Below, piece after piece: positions 26,082-34,473 of a stretch of DNA of 64,000 bases. The notes beneath the pieces are model-generated. The model made no database searches, was not told the origin of the DNA, and worked only from the letters and a program-made list of their open reading frames with translations. Every line of letters begins with the position of its first letter. The first letter of the stretch is position 1. The translations under genes and the position numbers were made by a program. The DNA is from Marinirhabdus sp963799365 (GTDB lineage Bacteria > Bacteroidota > Bacteroidia > Flavobacteriales > Flavobacteriaceae), in contig CAWCWV010000016.1 in the NCBI GenBank assembly GCA_963799365.1, positions 600,023 to 664,022 on the forward strand. The letters are read 5' to 3'.

Positions 26082-28385
26082 ATGAAGCATTTCATTTTTA
26101 CGATAGGGTTACTTTTAATGTTTTTTCAGACATTGGGTCAATCTATAGTTTATTCTGAAGTAAAAGTCACTTTAAATAAAATTGAAGAAATACAACAATT
26201 AACAAATAAGGGTTACGATATAGATCATTATCAGGGAAATTGGAAAGATGGTATTCGTTTTTTTGTAACCCCTTCTGAATTACGATCACTCCAAAACGAA
26301 GGATATACTTTAGAAATTACTATTCCCAATTATAAAGAATATTACAACACCTTGCAGCAAATTGATAGGGATAAACATTCAAAACCAAATAAATCTGATG
26401 GTGTAGCAGTTGGTTTTGACCTAGGTTCTATGGGAGGTTTTTATACTTATGATGAAGTTGAGAACAAATTGGATGAGATGAGAACAGATTTCCCGAACCT
26501 AATTACAGCAAAAACTAGCATTGGAGTAACTGAAGAAGGGAGGAATATTTGGATGGTTAAAATTAGCGATAATCCAGAGCTAGACGAACCTGAACCCGCT
26601 GCTCATTTTGATGCCTTGCACCATGCCCGCGAACCTTTATCCATGGCAACTACTATAAACTATATGTTTTGGTTGTTGGAAAATTATGAGACAGATGCTT
26701 CGGTTAAATTTTTGGTAGATAATAGGGAGATTTATTTTGTGCCTGTAGTGAATCCAGACGGATATGTGTACAATCAAACTACAGATCCAGATGGTGGTGG
26801 CTTATGGCGTAAAAATAGAAAACCAGATCTCGGAGGATGTGTAGGGGTTGATTTAAATAGAAATTATGGTTTTGGATATGCCATAGACGATAACTGCTCT
26901 AGTCCAAATCCGTGTTCTGGAGTATACAGAGGACCGCAAGCTTTTTCTGAACCAGAGACAATGGCAATTAGAGATTTATTGGCAATAACAGGAGCCAATA
27001 CTGCTTTTTCCACACATTCCACAGCAGGAACGTATTTAATGCCATATGGATATGACACTTCTCCTCCGGCGTTCGATATATATTCTGAATGGGCCTCGGC
27101 TTTTCTAGATAAAAACGAGTATAGTTATGGAGTAACCTTCCAGATGTTAGGCTATACGTCCTGCGGAACTACAAGAGATTATATGCATTCTGAAGGAATA
27201 TATGGTTGGACACCAGAGATTGGCGGTAACGGATTTTGGCCACCAGAAAGTACAATTTTCGATTTAGTGGCAGAAAATGTACGTCCGCTAATGTTCCAAA
27301 CATATATCGCTGGTGCCTATTTAGATGTTCAATCCTATGAAATTTTAGGTGCTGTTGTTGCTGGCGAAAGTTTTGATTTAGTGGTTGATGTAAAAAATAT
27401 TGGAGTAGGTGCTACCGCAAATAAAGTGAGTGTTGTGGTGCAAACTAATAATGCAGGCGTACTTTCACCCACGGCAAGTACCTTTGGTAGCATTCCTGCA
27501 AGACAAAAAAAAGATAATAGTGACATACCCTTTCAGTTTGAGCTAGACCCCCAGTTTGAAGGAGGCACTTTTACCATTACCGTTACCACAATACAGGACG
27601 GGATTCCTAACGAAACGTTGGAAATACCAGTATTTGTAGGTGAAAAAGAAATTATTTTTGAAGATGATGCTGAAAGCGGTGAAGCTAATTGGACAGCCGG
27701 CGGAACAGGAATTATTTGGAGTGTGAATTTAGACGATTCCTTTAGTGGGGAAAAATGTTTTGGCGACAGTAATGATGGAAATAGCGCAAACAATACTGAG
27801 AACTTTTTTCAGCTAAATGAAACCTTTAATTTTTTAGGGATAGAAGGACCTCTAGTGCAATTTGCCTACAAGCATTCTCTTATTGGAAACGATGTGGCAT
27901 CTTTTCAGGTTTCTACCAATAACGGTACAGATTGGACTTCCCTGCGTACTTATCAACAAAACGAAGACTGGACTATAGAATCTATAAATCTTTCCACTTT
28001 CTCAGAAACCGAATCCATACAATTCCGTTTTGCAATGGTAACAGATGAAGCAAGACCTGGTGATGGATTTTATTTTGACGATTTTAAAGTTTTAAATTAT
28101 ACAGGAGGTGTTTTGGCAATTTCAGATAGATCAAACGATACTAAAATTTCAGTCTATCCTAATCCCTTTTCTGAAACAATCACTATTCAACATAGTCCTT
28201 TACAAAGTTTTTCTGAAATAGAGTTATTCGATATTCAAGGGAAAGAGTATGTAATAAACATTTCAAAAGAAAATGGTAGCACAATGATAACCAACTTGGT
28301 TTCGCTACAAACTGGCATGTATTTTTTAGTGTTGAAAGATGAGACAACTGGAAAATCTACCGTAAAAAGAGTTCTGAAAATATAA
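26082..28385 (+). CDS. Secreted M14 zinc carboxypeptidase with type IX sorting domain
   Basis: 767 residues with signal peptide (1-19). The M14 catalytic domain spans about 115-410. Zinc ligands are His181 and Glu184 (HHARE) and His312 (STHS). DLNRN (about 257-261) binds the substrate carboxylate and Glu379 (TPEIGG) is the catalytic base. A beta domain and a lectin-like module (about 525-690) follow. The C-terminus (from about 695, VYPNPFSETITI to KSTVKRVLKI) is a type A sorting domain for the type IX secretion system. Expected to be released or cell-surface bound and to digest peptides. Confidence 0.93.
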   Translation: MKHFIFTIGLLLMFFQTLGQSIVYSEVKVTLNKIEEIQQLTNKGYDIDHYQGNWKDGIRFFVTPSELRSLQNEGYTLEITIPNYKEYYNTLQQIDRDKHSKPNKSDGVAVGFDLGSMGGFYTYDEVENKLDEMRTDFPNLITAKTSIGVTEEGRNIWMVKISDNPELDEPEPAAHFDALHHAREPLSMATTINYMFWLLENYETDASVKFLVDNREIYFVPVVNPDGYVYNQTTDPDGGGLWRKNRKPDLGGCVGVDLNRNYGFGYAIDDNCSSPNPCSGVYRGPQAFSEPETMAIRDLLAITGANTAFSTHSTAGTYLMPYGYDTSPPAFDIYSEWASAFLDKNEYSYGVTFQMLGYTSCGTTRDYMHSEGIYGWTPEIGGNGFWPPESTIFDLVAENVRPLMFQTYIAGAYLDVQSYEILGAVVAGESFDLVVDVKNIGVGATANKVSVVVQTNNAGVLSPTASTFGSIPARQKKDNSDIPFQFELDPQFEGGTFTITVTTIQDGIPNETLEIPVFVGEKEIIFEDDAESGEANWTAGGTGIIWSVNLDDSFSGEKCFGDSNDGNSANNTENFFQLNETFNFLGIEGPLVQFAYKHSLIGNDVASFQVSTNNGTDWTSLRTYQQNEDWTIESINLSTFSETESIQFRFAMVTDEARPGDGFYFDDFKVLNYTGGVLAISDRSNDTKISVYPNPFSETITIQHSPLQSFSEIELFDIQGKEYVINISKENGSTMITNLVSLQTGMYFLVLKDETTGKSTVKRVLKI

Positions 28386-28429
28386 ATCTCTTTGGCGCAG
28401 TTTTTGAATAAAAAATATAAAAATCTAGC

Positions 28430-29077
28430 ATGAAAACTTTTTTATTTTGTTGTTTAGGAATATTAACAGGTTTGCCACTTTTAGCGCAGCTGGATAGAAA
28501 TGTTCCAAACTCCATTAAAATTGAAGCTGACGAAATAATTTCGGAAGATCCTAGGGGAATTACCCTTCCAGCCTCAAAAAAACCAAGTCTTACCAATATA
28601 AATACACCCAATAAATACACAAATTTAGGTAAAGAAACTCCAGAAGATTTCGATATTACTAAAGGCGATGGGCTTAAAACCTATAATAGTGGGAGTACTC
28701 CAAAAGCATTTATAAAAGACAAGGCTGCCGCAGAAGGACTTGGGGAAGATCAGTTTTTGGGAGAAATACGCGTGGGTGCAGTCTATGTGAACGTAGCCTA
28801 CAGAGATCACGAGTTTGTAGATGGTGACCGTATTCGAGTATTTGTAAATGGGGATGTTGTAAGGGCCGACATAACATTAAACGGAAGTTTCGATGGTTTC
28901 AATGTACCATTACAAAAAGGGCCCAATAAGATTGTGTTCCAAGCCTTAAATCAAGGCTCGTCTGGCCCTAATACTGCCGAACTACAGGTATATGACGATA
29001 AAGGCAGACTAGTTTCTGCTAAAGAATGGTTGCTTCTTACTGGCAAGAAAGCTACCATAGTTGTAATCCAGGAATAA
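28430..29077 (+). CDS. Secreted protein of unknown function
   Basis: 215 residues with signal peptide MKTFLFCCLGILTGLPLLAQ. The N-terminal third is Pro/Thr/Asn-rich and probably extended. The C-terminal part (about 105-215) is beta-rich (VYVNVAYRDHEFVDGDRIRV, VFQALNQGSSGPNTAELQVY), which suggests a CARDB or Ig-like sandwich. It is recognisable as a conserved flavobacterial type but I know no function. It follows the carboxypeptidase by 44 bases without a terminator. Confidence 0.7.
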   Translation: MKTFLFCCLGILTGLPLLAQLDRNVPNSIKIEADEIISEDPRGITLPASKKPSLTNINTPNKYTNLGKETPEDFDITKGDGLKTYNSGSTPKAFIKDKAAAEGLGEDQFLGEIRVGAVYVNVAYRDHEFVDGDRIRVFVNGDVVRADITLNGSFDGFNVPLQKGPNKIVFQALNQGSSGPNTAELQVYDDKGRLVSAKEWLLLTGKKATIVVIQE

Positions 29078-29127
29078 TTTTTTCAACTTTTTTTTAGCTA
29101 AAATTTTTTAAATCTAATAATGTAAAG

Positions 29128-29135
29128 TACATTTG
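29128..29135 (+). promoter_or_regulatory. -7 box of the membrane protein/XRE pair
   Basis: TACATTTG matches TAnnTTTG. It lies 26 bases before the first ATG, so the transcript would start at about 29141. Confidence 0.5.
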
Positions 29136-29141
29136 TCATAT

Positions 29142-29159
29142 AGGAAAAAAATCTTTCCT
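29142..29159. promoter_or_regulatory. Inverted repeat at the start of the XRE operon, possible operator
   Basis: AGGAAA at 29142-29147 and TTTCCT at 29154-29159 form a 6-base dyad around the expected transcription start, just before the ATG at 29162. XRE-type repressors often bind such sites in their own promoters. The link is inferred from position only. Confidence 0.3.
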
Positions 29160-29161
29160 TT

Positions 29162-29626
29162 ATGGAAAATATATTAGTTATGAATATGAAATCGATACAA
29201 GATTGTGAGGAAAAAAATTTACAGAAGTTGCTCAGCTTTAAACTGCCTCATTACTGGAAAAAGATAGGGTGGAGCATTTTTGTATTGGCAATGCTATTTA
29301 TTTTTTCACTTAAATTCTTTGACGGCGAATTTCAATTTTTAAAGGACGTTACCAGACGTGTTATTTTGGTGTCCTTGTTTATTGTGGTACTCTCAAAAGA
29401 AGAATTTGAAGATGAGCGTGTACAGCACTTGCGTGCAAGAGCGTTTGGAATGACTTTTTTAATGACCGCCATTTATATTTTGTTTCAGCCCATTGTAAAC
29501 TTTATTGCAGCCTTTATTTTAGGCGAAGAGATGGAGCTGTTTCAGGATCTTGGAGATTTCGTCATCCTGTGGTTTATGTTAATAATGTATCTGTTGTTTT
29601 TTTATTTTTCTAAAAAGAAGCACTAA
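29162..29626 (+). CDS. Membrane protein partnered with an XRE regulator
   Basis: 154 residues, four predicted helices (about 36-54, 63-79, 98-118, 128-150). Possible later starts at 29180 and 29186 would shorten the N-terminus by six or eight residues. No motif of a known transporter or enzyme. Its stop codon shares one base with the start of the XRE gene, which shows tight translational coupling. Modules of a small membrane protein with an XRE regulator are common, and their signal is mostly unknown. Confidence 0.72.
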   Translation: MENILVMNMKSIQDCEEKNLQKLLSFKLPHYWKKIGWSIFVLAMLFIFSLKFFDGEFQFLKDVTRRVILVSLFIVVLSKEEFEDERVQHLRARAFGMTFLMTAIYILFQPIVNFIAAFILGEEMELFQDLGDFVILWFMLIMYLLFFYFSKKKH

Positions 29627-29826
29627 TGAAAAACACTTTAAAAGTAGAACGTGCCATTCTTAACCTTACTCAGGAAGAACTTGCAACGCAAATAGGGGTT
29701 TCTAGACAGACTATTAACTCTATTGAGGCGAATAGATATGTGCCTTCTACCGTTTTAGCATTGAAGCTTTCAGCGTTATTTAAAAAACCAGTTAACCATT
29801 TTTTTAGCCTAACTGAAGATGATTAA
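29626..29826 (+). CDS. XRE family helix-turn-helix regulator
   Basis: 66 residues, almost entirely one HTH_3 domain: LNLTQEELATQIGVSRQTINSIEANRYVPS is the canonical fold (here quoted in part: LTQEELATQIGVSRQT). The C-terminus adds a short helix and an acidic tail (FSLTEDD). This is the compact YgzD/Cro type that senses through a partner. It overlaps the stop of its membrane partner by one base. Confidence 0.9.
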   Translation: MKNTLKVERAILNLTQEELATQIGVSRQTINSIEANRYVPSTVLALKLSALFKKPVNHFFSLTEDD

Positions 29827-29878
29827 AGAAATCGTAGATTTGGTCTTAATAGTTTGCTTATTCATAGTTAGCCTGTTT

Positions 29879-30478
29879 TCAAGTAGGCTTATCTGCTGAA
29901 ATTAAATAAGGTTGAATTGGTACTACAGCACCAGAGACCATACCTTCAATAGTTTCTTTACCAATACGCACTCTCACCAAACGAAGTGTGGGAAAACCCA
30001 CACTAGCGGTCATTTTACGTACTTGCCTAAACTTTCCTTCGGTTAAAATAATTGAAATCCAAGAGGTGGGGCCGTGCCTATCATCTCTTATTCTTTGTTT
30101 AGTTTTAGGAAGTAATGGGTTGTCAATTAGCTTTGCTTTGCAAGGTTTTGTTAGATACTCTAGAGAGTTTACAGTAATGGTAACCCCTTTTTCTAATGCT
30201 GAAATAGCTGTTTCAGTAACCAAACCATCTACTTGAGCATAGTATTCTTTTTCTGTATTTCCTTTGTTTATCTTATTGCTAAATGTTCCATTGGTAGTTA
30301 GAAACAGCAAGCCCTCACTTTTTTCATCCAATCTTCCTACAGCCATGATCTCTTCGGGGAAATCGGCAAGCACTCCTAAAAATTTTTTTCGCTTCGCTTT
30401 GCTATCATTAGTCAAAAACTGACTTACGTACCCATATGGTTTATAAATTTTGAAATAGGAATGTAGTTTTTTACTCAT
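29879..30478 (-). CDS. Pseudouridine synthase, RsuA/RluE family
   Basis: 199 residues from ATG at 30478 (MSKKLHSYFKIYKPYGYVSQF). The catalytic Asp is in GRLDEKSEGLLFLT. The later WISIILTEGKFRQVRKM and LRLVRVRIG are characteristic of the RsuA/RluB/E/F branch. There is no N-terminal S4 domain, as in RluE, which modifies U2457 of 23S rRNA. The exact rRNA position is inferred. A longer frame from 30505 overlaps the TAGGTTTG box and is rejected. Confidence 0.85.
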   Translation of the reverse strand: MSKKLHSYFKIYKPYGYVSQFLTNDSKAKRKKFLGVLADFPEEIMAVGRLDEKSEGLLFLTTNGTFSNKINKGNTEKEYYAQVDGLVTETAISALEKGVTITVNSLEYLTKPCKAKLIDNPLLPKTKQRIRDDRHGPTSWISIILTEGKFRQVRKMTASVGFPTLRLVRVRIGKETIEGMVSGAVVPIQPYLISADKPT

Positions 30479-30493
30479 AGGAAACAAATTATG

Positions 30494-30501
30494 CAAACCT
30501 A
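30494..30501 (-). promoter_or_regulatory. -7 box of the pseudouridine synthase gene
   Basis: TAGGTTTG on the minus strand, 15 bases before the ATG at 30478; fits TAnnTTTG. It also supports this start over the one at 30505. Confidence 0.45.
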
Positions 30502-30540
30502 ACAATTATACATAAGACAAAGTATGACTAAAATTTAAAG

Positions 30541-30548
30541 TACTTTTG
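30541..30548 (+). promoter_or_regulatory. -7 box of the DUF1456 gene
   Basis: TACTTTTG, matching TAnnTTTG, 17 bases before the ATG at 30566. Confidence 0.45.
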
Positions 30549-30565
30549 TTAAAAATAGACATCCA

Positions 30566-30817
30566 ATGGCACTTACCAATAATGATATTATGAAAAAGCT
30601 ACGTGTTGCCCTTAAATTAAGGGACGACGAAATCGTAGCTATTTGTAAACTTGTAGATTTTAATGTGACCAAGAGTGAAATTAACGCCATTTACCGAAAC
30701 CCAGATCACGCAAAATTTATGGAATGTGGAGATCAGTTTCTGCGTAATTTCTTAAACGGTTTGGTTATACACCTACGAGGACCTATGCCAGAGAAAGTTA
30801 AAAAGACAAAATCATAA
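30566..30817 (+). CDS. DUF1456 (YehS-like) protein, single-repeat form
   Basis: 83 residues. MALTNNDIMKKLRVALKLRDDEIVAICKLV and the later YRNPDHAKFMECGDQFLRNFLNGL correspond to one DUF1456 repeat (first quoted segment in overlapping parts: TNNDIMKKLRVALKL, RDDEIVAICKLV). E. coli YehS has two such repeats in about 156 residues; this one has a single repeat and a basic tail. Helical, soluble, function unknown. Single gene followed by a hairpin. Confidence 0.83.
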   Translation: MALTNNDIMKKLRVALKLRDDEIVAICKLVDFNVTKSEINAIYRNPDHAKFMECGDQFLRNFLNGLVIHLRGPMPEKVKKTKS

Positions 30818-30857
30818 GATTAATCTATTCTAAAAAATATAGATAGGAAAAAGTAAG

Positions 30858-30896
30858 CCACGAATACACGATTTATTTTTATTCGAGTATTCGTGG
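30858..30896. repeat. Dispersed-type palindrome or terminator hairpin
   Basis: CCACGAATAC (30858-30867) and GTATTCGTGG (30887-30896) form a perfect 10-base stem, extended by three pairs beyond one mismatch, with an AT loop. It resembles a palindrome I recall as dispersed in many Bacteroidota genomes. It lies 40 bases after the DUF1456 stop and may act as its terminator, although the downstream T run is weak. Confidence 0.55.
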
Positions 30897-31062
30897 TTTG
30901 GAAAAAAATTGATTTTTATTCTTTTCAATTAGAAAATTTACATCCAAATATCAAAATACTGGAGGTAATAATTTCATTAACTGTAATAATTAATAAAGAA
31001 TGAAAACTCTCTAAAACCGCGTGATACTCGCAGAAAGGGTTTTGTGTTTTTTTCAGAAAAAT

Positions 31063-31566
31063 ATGAACTTATTAAAACCTAAAATAGAAAAAATAGCATT
31101 TGGCGGAGGTTGTCATTGGTGTACCGAGGCTGTCTTTCAATCATTAAAAGGGGTTGAAAAAGTAGCACAAGGGTATGTAGCATCTGTAGGAGTAGCAAGT
31201 GCATTTTCTGAAGCAGTTATCATTCATTTTAAGAAAGATGAAATTCCGTTGTCTGTTTTAATTGAAATTCATTTATACACCCACAAAAGTACTGCTGCTC
31301 ATAGTATGCGAGAGAAATATAGGTCTGCGGTGTATTATTTTTCAGAAGCACAAAAAGTTGAATCACAAGAAACTATACAACAGTTACAGCATCAATTTAC
31401 TGAAGCACTTATAACCGTAATGTTGCCTTTCAAATCGTTTAAAGCATCCCGGGAACAAATAACCAATTATTACTTAAAAGACCCAAACAAACCCTTCTGT
31501 GAACGTTTTGTTGCTCCTAAATTAGCTATGTTGCAAAAAGAATTTGCAGTATATACTAAACAATAA
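31063..31566 (+). CDS. Divergent MsrA-like peptide-methionine (S)-S-oxide reductase
   Basis: 167 residues from ATG at 31063. The catalytic motif GGGCHWC places the active Cys at residue 17, and KYRSAVYYF and the C-terminal FCERFVAPKL also match MsrA. Two usually conserved segments are altered: the GHAE(A/S)V box reads AFSEAV, and the HDPT box reads THKST. The active-site Cys and the resolving region are kept, so activity is possible, but the substrate pocket is changed. In-frame codons from 31021 give a poor leader. The ORF ends two bases before the convergent rlmF-like gene. Confidence 0.75.
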   Translation: MNLLKPKIEKIAFGGGCHWCTEAVFQSLKGVEKVAQGYVASVGVASAFSEAVIIHFKKDEIPLSVLIEIHLYTHKSTAAHSMREKYRSAVYYFSEAQKVESQETIQQLQHQFTEALITVMLPFKSFKASREQITNYYLKDPNKPFCERFVAPKLAMLQKEFAVYTKQ

Positions 31567-31568
31567 TT

Positions 31569-32435
31569 TCAAAGAAACCGCCATGCAACTACCCGGGTTA
31601 TTTTGTTGCCGTGTTGCATTTCCAAAGTTTTATGAGTTGCACCTAGTTTTTGGAGTAATGCATAGGTTTTCGAAAGTGTTTCACTTTTAGAAACCAAGGT
31701 CGTAAACCAGCCCACTTGTTGCTTAAACGCAACACTTTGCTTTATCATTCTTTTAATAAACAATGCTTCCCCACCATTACACCATAATTCGTTTGGGCGG
31801 CCTTTAAAATTGCGCTCTAATTCAAGAACCGATTGCTCTGGATTAAGTTTTTTTAGTTTACGTAGGTTACTTTTATTTGCAGCTTCTTCAGAAGTATAAA
31901 ATGGCGGATTACAAATAGTAGCATGGAAAAATTCGCCAGGAAAGATAGTGCCTTTAAAGATATTGGCATTGTTGGGTTGGTGGCGGATTTCAATTTTTTC
32001 TGATAACCCTTTCGTTGCATTCACATTTTGCTGCGCTGCTTCAATAGCTAAGGAATCTATATCGCATCCCACCACATTCCATTCAAATAATTTTGCAGCC
32101 AACAATGCATAAATACAATTGGCGCCTGTACCAACATCTAAGACATTAATTGGGCCTGCTGGATTGTCATGTTGAAGCAAGTCGTTCAGGTAATGTAAGT
32201 AATCTGCACGCGATGGAATAGGAGGGCAGAGATAACCTTCAGGAATACTCCAATCTGTAATGTTATAATGATACTTCAACAATGCTTTGTTGAGATGAAA
32301 TACTGCTTCGGCAGCCGAAAAGTCTACCGTTTCTTTTCCGAAAGAATTAATATGTAAAAAATTTTGTAATAAAGGATGCGCTTTGCAAAGTGCTTCAAAA
32401 TTATAGGGAGCGGTATGTAAGTTATTGGGATGCAA
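31569..32435 (-). CDS. rlmF: 23S rRNA (adenine1618-N6)-methyltransferase RlmF
   Basis: 288 residues. SAM-binding motif INVLDVGTGANCIY (about 96-109), acidic motif VVGCDIDSLAI, and catalytic NPPFY (176-180). The N-terminus HPNNLHTAPYNFEALCKAHP is typical for RlmF. Methylates A1618 in 23S rRNA before ribosome assembly. Length is normal. Single gene in convergent orientation with the MsrA-like gene. Confidence 0.9.
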   Translation of the reverse strand: MHPNNLHTAPYNFEALCKAHPLLQNFLHINSFGKETVDFSAAEAVFHLNKALLKYHYNITDWSIPEGYLCPPIPSRADYLHYLNDLLQHDNPAGPINVLDVGTGANCIYALLAAKLFEWNVVGCDIDSLAIEAAQQNVNATKGLSEKIEIRHQPNNANIFKGTIFPGEFFHATICNPPFYTSEEAANKSNLRKLKKLNPEQSVLELERNFKGRPNELWCNGGEALFIKRMIKQSVAFKQQVGWFTTLVSKSETLSKTYALLQKLGATHKTLEMQHGNKITRVVAWRFL

Positions 32436-32618
32436 AGTTTCAATTTAAATAGGTAGCGGAATAATTGTCTGAGCACTTTTTAACAAATTGAATAAACAAT
32501 TTGAAGATGCCCAAGGTATGTTTATAAGACTAACTATACTTTCACTGCCAGCCCTAAAATTTAAACTGTCGAGTAGTTAGTTGACAAAAAAATATTTTAG
32601 AAATTTATGTATTCAATG

Positions 32619-33236
32619 TTATTTCCCTTCAGTTTCTAATTCCTTTAATCTTTGTAATAATCCTTCATAAGAAACAATATCTGTATATATGGCGCCGCCT
32701 AAACTCATTATTGGGGTAGAAATTGTATCAATAGCAGGGAGTGCACGTTTTAAAACTTCAACTACATTAGGCTTTTCAGCTAATTTCATTGTTTTAAAAA
32801 GATAGGGTCCTGCTGCTAAAGATTTCGAAAGGGTATCACATTGTTTACAACTGGTCGTGCTGTAAAGTAAAATAGGCTTATATGGATTTATCTTTATTTT
32901 TTCAGCAGTTGGTCGTAACGCCCTTCTTGATAAACTATCGGTCGTTTCCAAAGTATATTCATACATTGGGTATTTGTTGCGCTCTTTAATAAGGCTTTTT
33001 ACCAGTACCTTAGAAGTTGCAGGAACACGAACGGGTCTTTCTACACCGCCACGTTGTTTAAAACCTATGCCTGTTACTGTAAGGATGATATCAAGATCTT
33101 GCAAGTTTTCATTAACTGCATAAAAATTGATTCGGTTGTTGTTTTTTTCTTCTTCAATTGTAATTGGTTTCTTCTGTGCAATTCCAACGATAGAAATTAA
33201 ACATAAGATAAAAAGCAGGAATGTATTTTTTTGCAT
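32619..33236 (-). CDS. Periplasmic thioredoxin/glutaredoxin-like protein
   Basis: 205 residues from ATG at 33236, with signal peptide MQKNTFLLFILCLISIVGIAQ. The N-terminal half is beta-rich. The C-terminal half starts PILLYSTTSCKQCDTLS, a thioredoxin-fold active site CKQC (Cys130, Cys133), with a likely cis-Pro in ISTPIMSLGG. Probably a periplasmic thiol oxidoreductase. An earlier in-frame ATG at 33290 lacks a proper signal and is rejected. Partner proteins are not visible. Confidence 0.75.
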   Translation of the reverse strand: MQKNTFLLFILCLISIVGIAQKKPITIEEEKNNNRINFYAVNENLQDLDIILTVTGIGFKQRGGVERPVRVPATSKVLVKSLIKERNKYPMYEYTLETTDSLSRRALRPTAEKIKINPYKPILLYSTTSCKQCDTLSKSLAAGPYLFKTMKLAEKPNVVEVLKRALPAIDTISTPIMSLGGAIYTDIVSYEGLLQRLKELETEGK

Positions 33237-33388
33237 GGTTGTGTGAGATTGATAAGATGGCAAGGTAATAAATAACCTATTATTTGACACGATAAAAAAT
33301 CTATGTTTTGTGATTTTATTAGCATAAGAGTATTGATTTCCCTGTAGTTTTGAAAAAAAATAATAAGAAAATGAAGTAGTATTTTTAT

Positions 33389-33820
33389 TTGGTCGTAGCG
33401 CTTTTTATGATCACAACGGTAAGTTGCCAAAACAACAAAAAGAATAAAGAAGCTAAGGATAACAAAACACCGGCTATTGTTTCAGAAACTTTTCAGAAGA
33501 AATATCCTGGTGAGAACGATCCAGATTGGGAGATAGATGCCAATGGAAATTATGAAGCTCAATTCAAAAAAAAAGGAGAAAAATACAGAGCAGATTTTAA
33601 TCCAGAGGGTACCTGGATAGAAACTGAAAATTCTATAAAAAAGAAAAATTTACCAGAAGTAATTAAAGATATCATTAAAACAGACTACCCAGACTATGAA
33701 ATCACTGAAGTAGAAAGAGTGGACCACGCAACCAAAGGCATCTTCTACGATGTGGAGTTTAAGCAAAAAGGGAAAAATAAAGACGTTATGTTTACTGAGG
33801 AAGGCACTATAATTCAATAA
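33389..33820 (+). CDS. PepSY-like lipoprotein; original start followed by an amber codon
   Basis: The body (about 55 on) is a PepSY-like/DUF2874 beta-lactamase-inhibitor-like fold, seen as two repeats (YPGENDPDWEIDANGNYEAQF and YPDYEITEVERVDHATKGIFY). The lipobox is TTVSC. The natural start appears to be ATG 33371, but the frame reads Met-Lys-TAG, then YFYLVVALFMITTVSC. From 33389 the only initiators are TTG 33389 or ATG 33407, which leave a signal peptide without its basic N-region. The rest is intact. Either a recent nonsense mutation, a sequencing error, or weak re-initiation. Confidence 0.6.
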   Translation: MVVALFMITTVSCQNNKKNKEAKDNKTPAIVSETFQKKYPGENDPDWEIDANGNYEAQFKKKGEKYRADFNPEGTWIETENSIKKKNLPEVIKDIIKTDYPDYEITEVERVDHATKGIFYDVEFKQKGKNKDVMFTEEGTIIQ

Positions 33821-33891
33821 ACAAGCCACTAGATTCAACAATATAACACCTTAAAATTGGTTGCATATCTCTTAAATTGAAATAAATCCCT

Positions 33892-33899
33892 TAAATTTG
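33892..33899 (+). promoter_or_regulatory. -7 box of pyrR
   Basis: TAAATTTG, an exact TAnnTTTG match, 28 bases before the pyrR ATG. No pyrR-binding RNA element could be made out in the short leader. Confidence 0.45.
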
Positions 33900-33927
33900 T
33901 TACCTGAATACAATTCAGCATTTCTCT

Positions 33928-34467
33928 ATGAGCCAAAAAGTGTTACTCAACGCAACCGAAGTACAAATAGCGCTTCATCGTTTGGCTTGTCAATTAATAG
34001 AAAATCACGATACTTTTAGCAATACGGTACTCATAGGCATCCAGCCTAGGGGTGTTTTTTTGGCTGAACGTTTAAAAAAGTTACTAGAAAACGAATACAA
34101 CATAAAAAATATTTCTCTAGGTCGCTTAGATATCACTTTTTACAGAGACGATTTTAGACGAAGCGGAAAACCTTTAGAAGCCAATACTACAACCATAGAT
34201 TTTATAGTTGAAGATAAAAAAGTAGTTTTTATAGACGACGTATTATACACAGGCAGAAGTATTCGTAGCGCCCTCACTGCAATACAGTCTTTTGGAAGAC
34301 CTATGGAAATTGAACTTTTAACATTGATTGATAGAAGGTTCAGCCGTCACTTGCCTATTCAGCCAGATTATAGAGGAAGGCAAGTAGACGCTATTGGCGA
34401 TGAAAAAGTAAAAGTATGCTGGAAAGAAAATGAAGGAGAGGATGCAGTTTATTTGGTTAAAAATTGA
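33928..34467 (+). CDS. pyrR: PyrR, pyrimidine operon regulator and uracil phosphoribosyltransferase
   Basis: 179 residues. PRPP-binding motif VVFIDDVLYTGRSIRSA (about 109-125) and GIQPRGVFLAERL are diagnostic of PyrR. In Firmicutes the protein binds pyr mRNA leaders and attenuates them; it also has UPRT activity. In this phylum it commonly sits before pyrB and its regulatory role is less certain. Followed by a nine-unit heptamer repeat and pyrB. Confidence 0.92.
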   Translation: MSQKVLLNATEVQIALHRLACQLIENHDTFSNTVLIGIQPRGVFLAERLKKLLENEYNIKNISLGRLDITFYRDDFRRSGKPLEANTTTIDFIVEDKKVVFIDDVLYTGRSIRSALTAIQSFGRPMEIELLTLIDRRFSRHLPIQPDYRGRQVDAIGDEKVKVCWKENEGEDAVYLVKN

Positions 34468-34473
34468 AATTTA

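Noticed and set aside
29162..29826. Toxin-antitoxin module (XRE plus small protein)
   Set aside because: The partner is a four-helix membrane protein of 154 residues and not a known toxin fold; a signalling role is more likely.
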